From NCBI GenBank assembly GCA_004010275.1, contig RBWT01000076.1:1-37068 (forward strand): a stretch of DNA of 37,068 nucleotides, given 5' to 3'. Numbering within the stretch: position 1 is the first letter of the stretch; every line of letters starts with the position of its first letter. The position numbers were made by a program, and so were the translations under genes. Below the pieces are notes generated by a model, which was not told the DNA's origin, did no database searches, and was given only the letters and a program-made list of their open reading frames with translations. Below are positions 18,960 to 27,202 of this stretch, one piece after another. The stretch comes from Streptomyces huasconensis (GTDB lineage Bacteria; Actinomycetota; Actinomycetes; Streptomycetales; Streptomycetaceae).

Positions 18960-19018
18960 GCCGTACGCCCCCGATGCGCCCCGCCCCCGCACACGCCCCG
19001 AAAGGTCCGCAACTCCCC

Positions 19019-19678
19019 ATGCCCGAGCTGGTGTTCTTCTCCGGAACGATGGACTGCGGAAAGAGCACGCTGGCTCTGCAGATCGAGCACAACCGCTCGG
19101 CCCGCGGACTCCAGGGAATGATCTTCACGCGGGACGACCGCGCGGGGGCGGGCAAGCTCTCGTCGCGGCTCGGCCTGGTCACCGACGCCATCGAGGCCGC
19201 GGACGACTTCGACTTCTACGCCCACCTCGTCGACCACCTCTCCCAGGGCGGCCGCGCGGACTACGTGATCGCCGACGAGGCGCAGTTCCTGGCCCCGGAC
19301 CAGATCGACCAGCTCGCGCGCGTCGTCGACGACCTCGGCCTGGACGTCTTCGCCTTCGGCATCACCACGGACTTCCGCTCCAAGCTCTTCCCCGGCTCGC
19401 AGCGCCTGGTCGAGCTGGCCGACCGCGTCGAGGTGCTCCAGGTGGAGGCACTGTGCTGGTGCGGCGCCCGCGCCACGCACAACGCCCGCACGATAGGCGG
19501 CGAGATGGTCGTCGAGGGCGCCCAGGTCGTCGTCGGCGACGTCAACCAGTCGCCCGACGAGGTGGGTTACGAAGTCCTGTGCCGACGCCACCACCGCCGC
19601 AGGGTGACGGCGGCGACCGCACGCGCGGGCGCCCTCTCGCCCGACGTCTTGCCGGTCGACACCGCCTCCTGCGTCTGA
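19019..19678 (+). CDS. tdk: Thymidine kinase (type II)
   Basis: 219 residues. P-loop GTMDCGKST at 9-17, the Walker B region YVIADEAQFL with catalytic Glu87, the lasso region (TIGGEMVVEGAQVVVGD) and zinc ligands Cys146 and Cys148 in LCWCG plus Cys188 and His191/192 in LCRRHH. Phosphorylates thymidine with ATP in the salvage of dTTP. The ATG at 19019 is chosen because the family begins right at the first beta strand; AAAGG lies rather far (13 bases) upstream, and an in-frame ATG at 18974 would add 15 non-conserved residues. It follows the phosphodiesterase gene by 79 bp and converges on the VOC gene with a single base between the stops. Confidence 0.94.
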   Translation: MPELVFFSGTMDCGKSTLALQIEHNRSARGLQGMIFTRDDRAGAGKLSSRLGLVTDAIEAADDFDFYAHLVDHLSQGGRADYVIADEAQFLAPDQIDQLARVVDDLGLDVFAFGITTDFRSKLFPGSQRLVELADRVEVLQVEALCWCGARATHNARTIGGEMVVEGAQVVVGDVNQSPDEVGYEVLCRRHHRRRVTAATARAGALSPDVLPVDTASCV

Positions 19679-19679
19679 C

Positions 19680-20495
19680 TCAGCCGTGCGCGCCGTCGAG
19701 GCGTACGAGGGTGAAGACCGTGCCCTCGGGGTCGGCGACCGTCGCCTCACGGCCGTGGGGCCCCTCACGCGGCGGCTGGACCACCTGCCCGCCGAGCTCG
19801 ACGACCCGGGCCGCCGCGTCGTCGACGTCGGCGGCCTCGAAGTACGTCATCCAGTGCGGGCCCCGGTCGCGCGGCAGCGCGTCGCCCACGCCGTGCACGG
19901 ACGCCACCGGGTGGCCCTCGACGTGCAGGGTCAGATGGTCGTAGTCGGCTGAGACGACGGCCTCGTCGGTATAGCCGAAGACGGTTTCGTAGAACGTGAC
20001 GACGCTCGCGGTCTCCCGCGTCACCAGCTCGTTCCAGGCGGGCGCGCCCGGCACCCGGGTCACCGCGCTGCCCAGATGCCGCGCGGCCTGCCAGAGCCCG
20101 AAGACGGCGCCCGTGGGGTCCGACGCGATGGCCATCCGCCCGGCCTGGCCCGCGGTGATCGGACCCACGCCGACCGTGCCGCCGCAGTGCCGCACGGCCT
20201 CCGCCGTCGCGTCCGCGTCGTCCGTCGCCAGATAGGGCGTCCAGGCGATCGGCAGCTGCCGACCGGGCGGCAACTGGCCGATACCGGCCACCTCCCGTCC
20301 GTCGAGCAGCGCCCGCGCATAGGGCCCGAGCTGCTCGGGCCCCGGCCGGAACTCCCAGCCGAAGAGCGCTCCGTAGAACTCCTGGGTCGCCGCCAGGCCA
20401 TGCGCCATCAGGCTCACCCAGCAGGGTGTGCCGGGTGCGCTTCGACCGGTTCCCGCGCCGTCGCGCCGCCCTGCGGACGCCTGTGCCTCGGTCAT
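19680..20495 (-). CDS. Protein with two VOC (glyoxalase/bleomycin-resistance-like) domains
   Basis: 271 residues, intact. Two beta-alpha-beta-beta-beta units in tandem: ~22-135 (PCWVSLMAHGLAATQEFYGA, then FGWEFRPGP, ending ASDPTGAVFGLWQ) and ~148-265 (AWNELVTRETASVVTFYETV, then FGYTDE, ending VADPEGTVFTLVRLD). The repeated FYxxLFGW/FYETVFGY and DPxGxVF motifs are those of the family that includes the mycobacterial CFP30B antigen. Domain pairs of this kind can form a metal site in the groove, but no ligand set is certain here. Function unknown; glyoxalase, dioxygenase or drug-binding are all possible. No ribosome site stands out. Confidence 0.92.
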   Translation of the reverse strand: MTEAQASAGRRDGAGTGRSAPGTPCWVSLMAHGLAATQEFYGALFGWEFRPGPEQLGPYARALLDGREVAGIGQLPPGRQLPIAWTPYLATDDADATAEAVRHCGGTVGVGPITAGQAGRMAIASDPTGAVFGLWQAARHLGSAVTRVPGAPAWNELVTRETASVVTFYETVFGYTDEAVVSADYDHLTLHVEGHPVASVHGVGDALPRDRGPHWMTYFEAADVDDAAARVVELGGQVVQPPREGPHGREATVADPEGTVFTLVRLDGAHG

Positions 20496-20677
20496 CGTCG
20501 CCCTCTCCTCGGCCTTCGTGGTGGCCGCTTCGCTTCCGCTTTATCCGAACGCGCGTGCCCTCGCCGCGCGCATGCGCGCCCCTGTAGATGCTCGCACCAC
20601 CCGTCGCGCCACGCGTCCCGGCCGCGCCGCACGGTCCTGCTTCCCGCGGAGGATGCCCGTTTTGCGAGGTCTCATCC

Positions 20678-20773
20678 ATGACCGCGGGGCGGCCGGGCGG
20701 AGAACGTGTGCTGTACGGCGCGTACCGGGCTCCGTACGCCCCGTGGTCGGGCGGCTTCGGCGGAGCAGGGTAG
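20678..20773 (+). CDS. Possible 31-residue Gly/Tyr-rich leader peptide
   Basis: ATG at 20678 has GAGG 8 bases upstream. The peptide starts MTAGRPGGERVLYGAYRAPY and ends APWSGGFGGAG, stopping 44 bp before the sulfurtransferase start. Its three Tyr codons each lie in a GTAC; GTACGGCGCGTAC (20713-20725) forms a small hairpin, and its right half can instead pair with GTACGCCCC (20734-20742). This could be a translated leader with alternative structures, or chance in a 322-bp spacer. I do not recognise the peptide. Confidence 0.3.
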   Translation: MTAGRPGGERVLYGAYRAPYAPWSGGFGGAG

Positions 20774-20817
20774 CCGGACCTTGGCCGCAGGGCCACCCCA
20801 TGCGCAAGGATGGGCCC

Positions 20818-21645
20818 ATGAACGCCATCATCTCTGCATCCGAACTCGCGAGCGATCTGGCAGGCGAGAATCCGCCGGTCCTGCTCGACGTCCGCTGGCA
20901 GCACCAGGGCTCGATGCGCGACGCCTACGAGGAGGGACACATCCCGTCGGCCGTGTTTGTCGACCTGGACGCCGACCTGGCAGGACCCGCCGGCGCCGGG
21001 GGCCGCCACCCGCTGCCCGACGTGGACCACTTCGGTGCCGTGATGCGCGCGGCGGGGGTCTCGGCGGACCGCGATGTCGTGGTGTACGACGGTGGCCAGA
21101 ACTGGGCGGCCGCACGCCTGTGGTGGATGTTGCGCTGGACGGGGCACGCGCGCGTGCGCGTCCTTGACGGCGGCCTCGCCCTGTGGACCGGCCCTCTGGA
21201 GGAGGGTGCCGGGACGGCCCCGGCCGAGGGGACGTTCGAGCCAGCCCCCAACAGCACCGATCTCCTCGACGCGGACTCCGCGGCGGCCCTGGCCCGCTCC
21301 GGGCTGCTCCTGGACGCCCGCGCTGCCGAGCGCTACCGCGGTGAGGTCGAGCCGATCGACAAGGTGGCCGGGCACATCCCGGGCGCGGTCTCGGCGCCGA
21401 CCACCGAGAACGTGGACCAGGACGGCCGCTTCAAGCCGGCCGCCGAGCTGGCGGACCGCTTCAAGGCGCTGGGTGTCGCCACGACGTCGGAGGTCGGCGT
21501 CTACTGCGGCTCGGGCGTCTCGGGCGCCCATGAGGTGCTGGCCCTGGCGGTGGCGGGAATTCCGGCCGCGCTGTACGTGGGCTCGTGGTCCGAGTGGTCG
21601 GCGGACGGCTCACGTCCGGTCGCCACGGGCCCGGACCCGCAGTAG
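20818..21645 (+). CDS. Sulfurtransferase (tandem rhodanese domains)
   Basis: 275 residues. Two rhodanese domains: an inactive N-terminal one (LLDVRWQ; YEEGHIPSAVFVDLDADL) without the catalytic Cys, and a C-terminal one with active-site loop CGSGVSG, Cys230, plus the family endings YVGSWSEWSADGSRPVATG. Transfers sulfane sulfur from thiosulfate or 3-mercaptopyruvate to cyanide or thiols; the loop CGSGV(S/T) fits thiosulfate/3-mercaptopyruvate sulfurtransferases. AAGGA 7 bases before the ATG may be the ribosome site, or AAGGAT a -10 for a leaderless mRNA. It converges on sepH across a strong hairpin. Cytosolic. Confidence 0.94.
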   Translation: MNAIISASELASDLAGENPPVLLDVRWQHQGSMRDAYEEGHIPSAVFVDLDADLAGPAGAGGRHPLPDVDHFGAVMRAAGVSADRDVVVYDGGQNWAAARLWWMLRWTGHARVRVLDGGLALWTGPLEEGAGTAPAEGTFEPAPNSTDLLDADSAAALARSGLLLDARAAERYRGEVEPIDKVAGHIPGAVSAPTTENVDQDGRFKPAAELADRFKALGVATTSEVGVYCGSGVSGAHEVLALAVAGIPAALYVGSWSEWSADGSRPVATGPDPQ

Positions 21646-21650
21646 TCCGC

Positions 21651-21701
21651 CACGCGCGTGTGGGGCCCGCACCGGCCGGTGCGCAGCCCCACACGCGCGT
21701 G
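21651..21701. terminator. Bidirectional terminator between sulfurtransferase and sepH
   Basis: Perfect 16-bp arms CACGCGCGTGTGGGGC (21651-21666) and GCCCCACACGCGCGTG (21686-21701). The loop itself holds a second palindrome (GCACCGGCCGGTGC). It lies 5 bp after one stop and 7 bp after the other. Confidence 0.9.
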
Positions 21702-21708
21702 CCTGCGG

Positions 21709-22809
21709 CTACTCCTGTTTCTTGCGGCGCGTGCCGAAGACGATCTCGTCCCAGCTGGGCACCGCGGCGCGGCGCCCGGGGTCGCACGCCGTCGGCTTCG
21801 CCTGGCGGTCGGTGGAACCGACCAGGCGGTCGCGGTGGCTGGCCACCGAGCGCGGCATGAGGACGTCCGCGTAGGCCGAACCGGCGCCGGCCGACGCCGC
21901 GGGCGGCTCCTCCACCTCGGGCTCCTGCTCGGGCTCCTCCTGCGCGGGCGGCGGCAGTTCCGCGGTGGCCGCGGCCGAGGGGCGCTCGGGCACCACCATG
22001 TCGCCACGGAAGCTGGGCACCGCCTCCAGGAGGCTGGTCAGCGAGTCGCGCTCCTGCTCGGCGACCACGGGCACCACGCCGTCGGTCTCCTCCGCGGGCT
22101 CGGCGGGCGAGGCCGGGATGCTCTGCCGGTCGAGCTGCCGGTCCAGGGCGGCGTCGAGCGGCCGCTCCGGCGGACGGTCCCTCGGGAGCCGGGCGATGCG
22201 GGGCACGAAGGGGAAGCTGGGCTCGGGCGCGGCGATGTCGTCCGTCTCGCCGATCAGCGAGCGCGCCTCGTCGTCCACGGCCTGCACGAGCCGCCGGGGC
22301 GGGTCGTACGTCCAGCTCGCGGAGTGCGGCTCGGTCGCGACGCGGTAGACGAGCAGGACCTCCCAGGTGCCGTCGTCGCGGCGCCAGGAGTCCCACTGGA
22401 CGGATTCCTTGTCGGCGCCGCGCAGCAGCAGCCGTTCCTGGACGGCCTCGCCGAGCTGGGGTCCGGTGTTCTCACCCGGACGGCGCACAGGAGTCTTTCT
22501 GGCGCGCTCCGCCATGAAGGCGCGCTCGGCGAGCACGGGACCCTCGAACCGGCGGACCCGGTCGACCGGGATGCCGGCGAACTGGGCCACTTCTTCCGCG
22601 CTGGCACCGGCACGTATCCGCGCCTGGATGTCGCGCGGGCGGAGGTGGCTCTCCACCTCGATCTCGATCTGTCCGAGTCGGGGCCGGTCGCCGCGGACGG
22701 CCGCACGCAGCCGCTCATCGATCGGAAGCGTGTACTCCGTGCTGTCCGCAGCCTTCAGCACCAGCCGTGTGCCGTCGTTGCTGACGGCCACGACACGCAG
22801 TTCGGGCAT
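21709..22809 (-). CDS. sepH: Cell division protein SepH (DUF3071)
   Basis: 366 residues, intact. Residues 1-165 are the conserved DUF3071 region: PELRVVAVSNDGTRLVLKAA, then RPRDIQARIRAGASAEEVAQ with a helix-turn-helix-like part and FAGIPVDRVRRFEGPVLAER. The remainder is Pro/Glu-rich and disordered (PPPAQEEPEQEPEVEEPP) and ends in PSWDEIVFGTRRKKQE, a conserved C-terminal element. SepH binds FtsZ and promotes its filament assembly for vegetative and sporulation septa in Streptomyces. ATG has GGAGG 5 bases upstream. The 5' region can fold into a long-range stem (22874-22929). Divergent from a membrane protein gene whose linker has repeated TQ motifs. Confidence 0.95.
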   Translation of the reverse strand: MPELRVVAVSNDGTRLVLKAADSTEYTLPIDERLRAAVRGDRPRLGQIEIEVESHLRPRDIQARIRAGASAEEVAQFAGIPVDRVRRFEGPVLAERAFMAERARKTPVRRPGENTGPQLGEAVQERLLLRGADKESVQWDSWRRDDGTWEVLLVYRVATEPHSASWTYDPPRRLVQAVDDEARSLIGETDDIAAPEPSFPFVPRIARLPRDRPPERPLDAALDRQLDRQSIPASPAEPAEETDGVVPVVAEQERDSLTSLLEAVPSFRGDMVVPERPSAAATAELPPPAQEEPEQEPEVEEPPAASAGAGSAYADVLMPRSVASHRDRLVGSTDRQAKPTACDPGRRAAVPSWDEIVFGTRRKKQE

Positions 22810-23289
22810 GGGGACCTCCCGGGTGGTGCCTGCCGACGTCACGTGCGTCGCTGCTTCCGCTAGTCGAGTGTGGCCTGCCCGGGTGCAGCCTGCCACAACC
22901 TTGCCGAGTTGCCCGGCGTGTCGGGCAGGGGCCCTGGATCGCCGTTATGGCACGGTAACCATTTTGCAACGCCAAGTGACGACCTTCGCCACCCTGTGCG
23001 GCCAGCCCCCCACCCGGCGGTTCTGGAAGGCCCCGGGCACCCTGGCGGGAGACCGGACCCAGGGCTCGCAACAGTACTCCATTCGGACCATGCGGGTGGA
23101 CCGCCGCGCCGCCGAACTTCTCATGGGGGAAGGGAGTTGGCGGCCATTTCGGCGCTTGCGCCCCCGCGTGCGCGTGGCGCACTTCACGGAATCGCCAGAA
23201 ACGGAACTAAACGCTTCGGCCGTACGTCCCCTTCTCGTGCAGTCAGTCGAAAAAGCCGAAAAGGTGAGGAAGGCAGGCAAGGGTCGGAG
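22810..23289. other. Divergent intergenic region between sepH and the membrane protein
   Basis: 480 bp. Frames across it have mixed third-position composition and I call no gene. Seen: an 8-bp inverted repeat CCTGCCCG (22874-22881) / CGGGCAGG (22922-22929) in the likely sepH leader; a 6-bp hairpin GTGCGC-GTG-GCGCAC at 23168-23182; an A-rich stretch GTCGAAAAAGCCGAAAAGG near 23247 just before the plus-strand gene. No confident promoter hexamers found. Confidence 0.5.
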
Positions 23290-24521
23290 ATGCGAGTGAA
23301 GCCGGAATCCGGCAAGGAGTCGAAGGACCAGGAGGAGCCGGAGGAGAAGCGGCGCCTCGATCTCAGCGTGCCGCAGGTGGCCGGGAGCGCCATCGCCGCG
23401 GTGGTGGCGGCGAAGTTGGCCTCGAACCTCGGCGTCTACGGAACGATCCTCGGCGCCGGCGTCGTGAGCGGCATCGCGACCTGCGGCGGCACCATCTTCC
23501 AGCACTTCTTCAAGCGTACGGGCGAGCAGATACGCGTCGTGGCGGTGCAGGCCAAGCCGAAGGCGCACCAGGTACCGGCCACCACCGCCCCACGCGTGCC
23601 CGAGACGTTCAAAACGGCTGCCCACCGGGGCTATCCGGGAGCGGCGTCCACCACCGGGCCCGTGACCACGACGTGGGGGAGAGCGCAGGCGCCGACGCCG
23701 ACGCGACCAGGGCGGTGCCCGCCGCGGACGCCGATCCGACGGCCGTGCTGCCGCCCGTGGCGACCGACCTGGACGGGAACCAGGGCGCGGACCCCGACGC
23801 CGAGAAGACGCAACTCCTCGGCTCGCTCGACGCCACCCAGCTCGCGCCGCGTGAGGACGCCACCCAGCTGCTGCCGCGCGAGGACGCCACGCGCGTGCTC
23901 CGCGTCGGCGCGCAGGCACCGCCTCCGGGAGTGCCGCTCGAACCGCCGCTGCCGTCGGAAGACTTCACCGACGGCACCACGCACCGCACGCAGGCCCGGA
24001 GCTGGAAGCGGCCTCTGATCGCGGCGGCCGTCGTCTTCGGTGTCGCGATGGGGGGCATCACCGCGTATGAACTCGTGACCGATCAGGACCTCAGCGGCGG
24101 CAAGGGGACCACGATCAGCAACCTCACGGGGAACAGCTCCTCCAAGAAGGAGCCGCCGCCCACGCCCTCCGGTGATCCGTCGGGTCAGCCTTCGGACGAC
24201 GGCACTTCGGGGACGGGCGACGACGGCTCCCACCAGGGCGACGGCGGAGCGACGCAGGACCCGCAGGGGACCGGCGGCCAGACCCCCGGCCAGGGCGACG
24301 GCACCGACTCCGGGAACGACCCCGACAAGGGCAGCGGCACGGACCCCGACAAGGGCGACGGCACCGACTCCGGGGACGACGGCTCCCAGACGAACCCGAC
24401 ACCGACGCCCACGCCGAAGCCGACCCCCACGCCGTCGAGCGGTACAGGCACAGGCACCGGCTCGGGCTCCGGCCAGGGCAGCGACGGCGACGCGCAGCAG
24501 GGCGAGACCACCAGCCCGTAG
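23290..24521 (+). CDS. Membrane protein with two TM segments and Thr-Gln repeats (one frameshift)
   Basis: About 410 residues after correction. A charged N-terminus (KESKDQEEPEEKRRL) precedes a Gly/Ala-rich hydrophobic stretch at 28-72 (VAGSAIAAVVAAKLASNLGV; GTILGAGVVSGIATCGG). A linker follows that contains a nine-residue tandem repeat, DATQLAPRE-DATQLLPRE-DATRVL, near 180-200. A second TM (PLIAAAVVFGVAMGGITAY) leads into a long Gly/Asp/Ser/Thr/Pro tail. The frame breaks near 23672; one added base before GTGGGGGAG joins the parts. I recognise the layout from streptomycete membrane proteins but no named family. Its place divergent to sepH is suggestive only. The Thr-Gln repeats look like sites for Ser/Thr kinases or FHA domains (inference). 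The ribosome site is probably AAGGG 7 bases upstream. Confidence 0.78.
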
Positions 24522-24530
24522 GCGGGCCGG

Positions 24531-25862
24531 TCAGTCGCCGAGGACCCGCCGCAGGTAGGCGTTGGTGAACATGCGGTCCGGGTCCAGGCGGTCGCGTACG
24601 GCGGTGAACTCGCCGAAGCGGGGGTACACCTCGGCGAAGTACTCCGCGTCGCGCGTGTGCAGCTTGCCCCAGTGCGGCCGCCCCTCGTGCGCGGTGAAGA
24701 TCCGCTCCGCCGCCGCGAAGTACGCCTGGTACGGCGTGCCCTTGTACATGTGGACGGCGATGTACGCGCTCTCCCGGCCCGAGGCCGTGGAGAGCGCGAT
24801 GTCGTCGGCGGGCGCCGTGCGGACCTCGACGGGGAAGCTGATCCGCAGCCGCGAGCGCTCGACCATGGCCTTCAGCTCCCGGAGGGTCTCCACGAGGGCC
24901 GCGCGCGGAACGGCGTACTCCATCTCCATGAAGCGCACCCGGCGCGGGCTGGTGAAGACCTTGTAAGGGATGTCCGTGTACGTGCGGGGGGACAGCGCCC
25001 TGCTGGAGATCCGGGCGATGCCCGGGATGGTCGCGGGGAAGGCACGGCCCACGGAGTTGACCACCTGGAAGAGGCCGTTGGAGATCAACTCGTCCTGCAC
25101 GAAGGCGCTGATCCGGCCGGGCGGGGCCACCGGGCCCGGGCTGCGGTTGTTGCGCTTGGTGTTGCAGTTGCCGGTGTGCGGGAACCAGTAGAACTCGAAG
25201 TGCTCGTTCTCGGTGAAGAGCGCGTCGAAGTCGCTCGTGACCCGGTCGAACGTCATCGGCTCCTCACGGGCCGTCAGGAAGAAGAGCGGCTCCACGGCGA
25301 AGGTGATCGCGGTGATGACGCCGAGCGCCCCGAGCCCGACGCGGGCGGCGGCGAAGACGTCGGGGTTCTTCTCGGCGGAGCACGTCAGGACCGTGCCGTC
25401 CGCCGTGACCAGCTCAAGGCCCGTGATCTGGGCGGCGATCGAGGACGAGTCGCGGCCGGTGCCGTGCGTGCCGGTGCTGACGGCTCCGGAGACCGTCTGC
25501 TCCATGATGTCGCCCATATTCGCGAGGGACAGGCCCTCCCGCGCGAGCGCCATGTTCAGGCGCTTCAGCGGCGTGCCGGCCTCCACCGTGACCGTGCCCG
25601 CCGCGCGGTCGATCGCGCGGATGCCGGTGAGCAGATCGGATCGTATGAGGAGGCCGTCGGTGGCGGCGGCCGCCGTGAAGGAGTGACCCGCGCCGACGGG
25701 CTTGGCCCGCAGGCCGTCGGCCTTGGCGGCGCGCAGGGCCGCGGAGAGTTCGTCCGTCGGGGTCGGGGTGACCTCCCTGGCGGGCCGCGAGGCGACGTTT
25801 CCCGCCCAGTTACGCCACGTCGCTGTGCTCTTCCCGCCGCCCGTGCCTGTTCCCGTGTTCAT
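24531..25862 (-). CDS. D-arabinono-1,4-lactone oxidase-type FAD-linked oxidase
   Basis: 443 residues, intact. VAO-type FAD domain with PVGAGHSFTAAAATDGLL, where His60 in GHSF is the residue that carries FAD covalently in aldonolactone and alditol oxidases, then SLANMGDIMEQTVSGAVSTG and THGTG. The C-terminal ALO domain ends in RPHWGKLHT and FTNAYLRRVLGD. Members oxidise L-gulono- or D-arabinono-1,4-lactone or alditols and reduce oxygen to peroxide; the substrate is not decided by the sequence. No signal peptide. Start ATG has GAGAGGG 4 bases upstream. The MFS gene ahead reads through this start in the raw sequence, but one added base would make it stop at ATGA, the usual coupled overlap. Confidence 0.93.
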   Translation of the reverse strand: MNTGTGTGGGKSTATWRNWAGNVASRPAREVTPTPTDELSAALRAAKADGLRAKPVGAGHSFTAAAATDGLLIRSDLLTGIRAIDRAAGTVTVEAGTPLKRLNMALAREGLSLANMGDIMEQTVSGAVSTGTHGTGRDSSSIAAQITGLELVTADGTVLTCSAEKNPDVFAAARVGLGALGVITAITFAVEPLFFLTAREEPMTFDRVTSDFDALFTENEHFEFYWFPHTGNCNTKRNNRSPGPVAPPGRISAFVQDELISNGLFQVVNSVGRAFPATIPGIARISSRALSPRTYTDIPYKVFTSPRRVRFMEMEYAVPRAALVETLRELKAMVERSRLRISFPVEVRTAPADDIALSTASGRESAYIAVHMYKGTPYQAYFAAAERIFTAHEGRPHWGKLHTRDAEYFAEVYPRFGEFTAVRDRLDPDRMFTNAYLRRVLGD

Positions 25863-27060
25863 GGGTCCCTCTCCGTCGCGGAACCGGCCTCTTCAGCCGG
25901 CGATACCCCAGGAACCCGACGAGGACCGCGGCGGCCCCGGAGACCGCGGGGACCGAGTACCCGGCGTCCGGACCCGCGGAGTCGATCACCCAGCCGGCCG
26001 CGGAGGAGCCGAGCGCGACGCCGACCGCGAGCCCGGTGCTCACCCAGGTCATGCCCTCGGTCAGTTTCGCGCGTGGTACGTGCTCCTCGACGAGGGCCAT
26101 CGTCGTGATCATTGTCGGTGCGATGGACAGGCCCGCGACGAACAGCGCCACGGCCAGGGACAGCAGGTTCCCGACCAGTTGAAGCGGGATCATACTCACG
26201 GCCATCGCGCAGACACCCAACAGCCACCTGGGCGCCGGCGCCCCCTTGAAGTGCAGCAGCCCGAAGACCGCTCCGGCGAGGCAGGAGCCGAGCGCGTAGA
26301 CCGCGAGGACCAGGCTCGCCGCGGACTTGTGGCCCTGATCCTCCGCGTACGCCACGGTGACCACGTCGACCGAACCGAAGATCGCGCCGGTCGCGACGAA
26401 CGTGGCGACGAGCACCTGAAGCCCGCCCGAGCGCAGCGCCGAGCCCCGGCTGTGGTGCTCGCGCGGGTGGGGCACCGGCTCGGTGGCCCGCTGGGCCGTC
26501 AGCCAGAAGACACCCGCGGCGAGGAAGCCCCCGGCGAGCAGCGGCCCCGCCTCGGGGAACCACACCGTGGAGAGCCCGATCGAGATGATCGGCCCGAAGA
26601 TGAAGCAGACCTCGTCCACCACGGACTCGAAGGAGTACGCGGTGTGCAGCTGCGGGGTGCCGCGGTACAGGACGGCCCAGCGGGCCCGGATCATCGAGCC
26701 CACGCTCGGCACACAGCCGACCAGGGCGGCGAAGACAAACAGCGTCCAGTCCGGCGTCTCGAACTTCGCGCACAGCAGCAGCCCGGCCACCGCGGCCAGG
26801 GAGACCAGCGTGGCGGGCCTGAGCACCCGGCGCTGGCCGTGCCGGTCCACCAGGCGGGAGATCTGCGGCCCGAGCGCGGCGGCGGACAGCGCCACGGTCG
26901 CCGAGAGCGCGCCCGCGAGGCCGTACCGCCCGGTCAGCTGGGACACCATCGTCACGATGCCGATGCCCATCATCGACAGCGGCATGCGGCCGAGGAACCC
27001 GGCCGTCGAGAACGCCTTGGTGCCGGGGGCGGCGAAGAGGGCGCGGTAGGAGCTGGGCAC
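25810..27060 (-). CDS. MFS transporter
   Basis: As read, 416 residues with about 12 hydrophobic segments (GIGIVTMVSQLTGRYGLAGA; LVATFVATGAIFGSVDVVTV; LSLAVALFVAGLSIAPTMIT) and the loop-2 motif SRLVDRHGQRRVL of major facilitator proteins. The group is the streptomycete 'MFS transporter' of unknown substrate that precedes an FAD oxidase. GTG at 27060 is chosen (GGAG 5 bases upstream); the region before is Arg-rich and not conserved. The last ~18 codons run over the start of the oxidase gene. A missing base near 25890 would make it end in ATERDP with the TGA overlapping that start, about 400 residues, which I favour. Exporter versus importer cannot be told. Confidence 0.87.
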   Translation of the reverse strand: MPSSYRALFAAPGTKAFSTAGFLGRMPLSMMGIGIVTMVSQLTGRYGLAGALSATVALSAAALGPQISRLVDRHGQRRVLRPATLVSLAAVAGLLLCAKFETPDWTLFVFAALVGCVPSVGSMIRARWAVLYRGTPQLHTAYSFESVVDEVCFIFGPIISIGLSTVWFPEAGPLLAGGFLAAGVFWLTAQRATEPVPHPREHHSRGSALRSGGLQVLVATFVATGAIFGSVDVVTVAYAEDQGHKSAASLVLAVYALGSCLAGAVFGLLHFKGAPAPRWLLGVCAMAVSMIPLQLVGNLLSLAVALFVAGLSIAPTMITTMALVEEHVPRAKLTEGMTWVSTGLAVGVALGSSAAGWVIDSAGPDAGYSVPAVSGAAAVLVGFLGYRRLKRPVPRRRGTHEHGNRHGRREEHSDVA

Positions 27061-27202
27061 GTGGACTCCGCGGAAGCGCCGGGGACGCCTGCGAGAAGCG
27101 GCCCCGGTAAGGCGTAAAGGTGGCCGATACAGCTTACGGCCCCGGCGCGGTGAACGCACCGGGGTTTTCCGGCTGTCAGTGGCGGGTGGCAGGATCGGTG
27201 GC

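Noticed and set aside
16846..19191. A 781-codon minus-strand frame over the end of the acetyltransferase through the phosphodiesterase gene
   Set aside because: Crosses three plus-strand genes with recognisable families; composition is that of an antisense frame.
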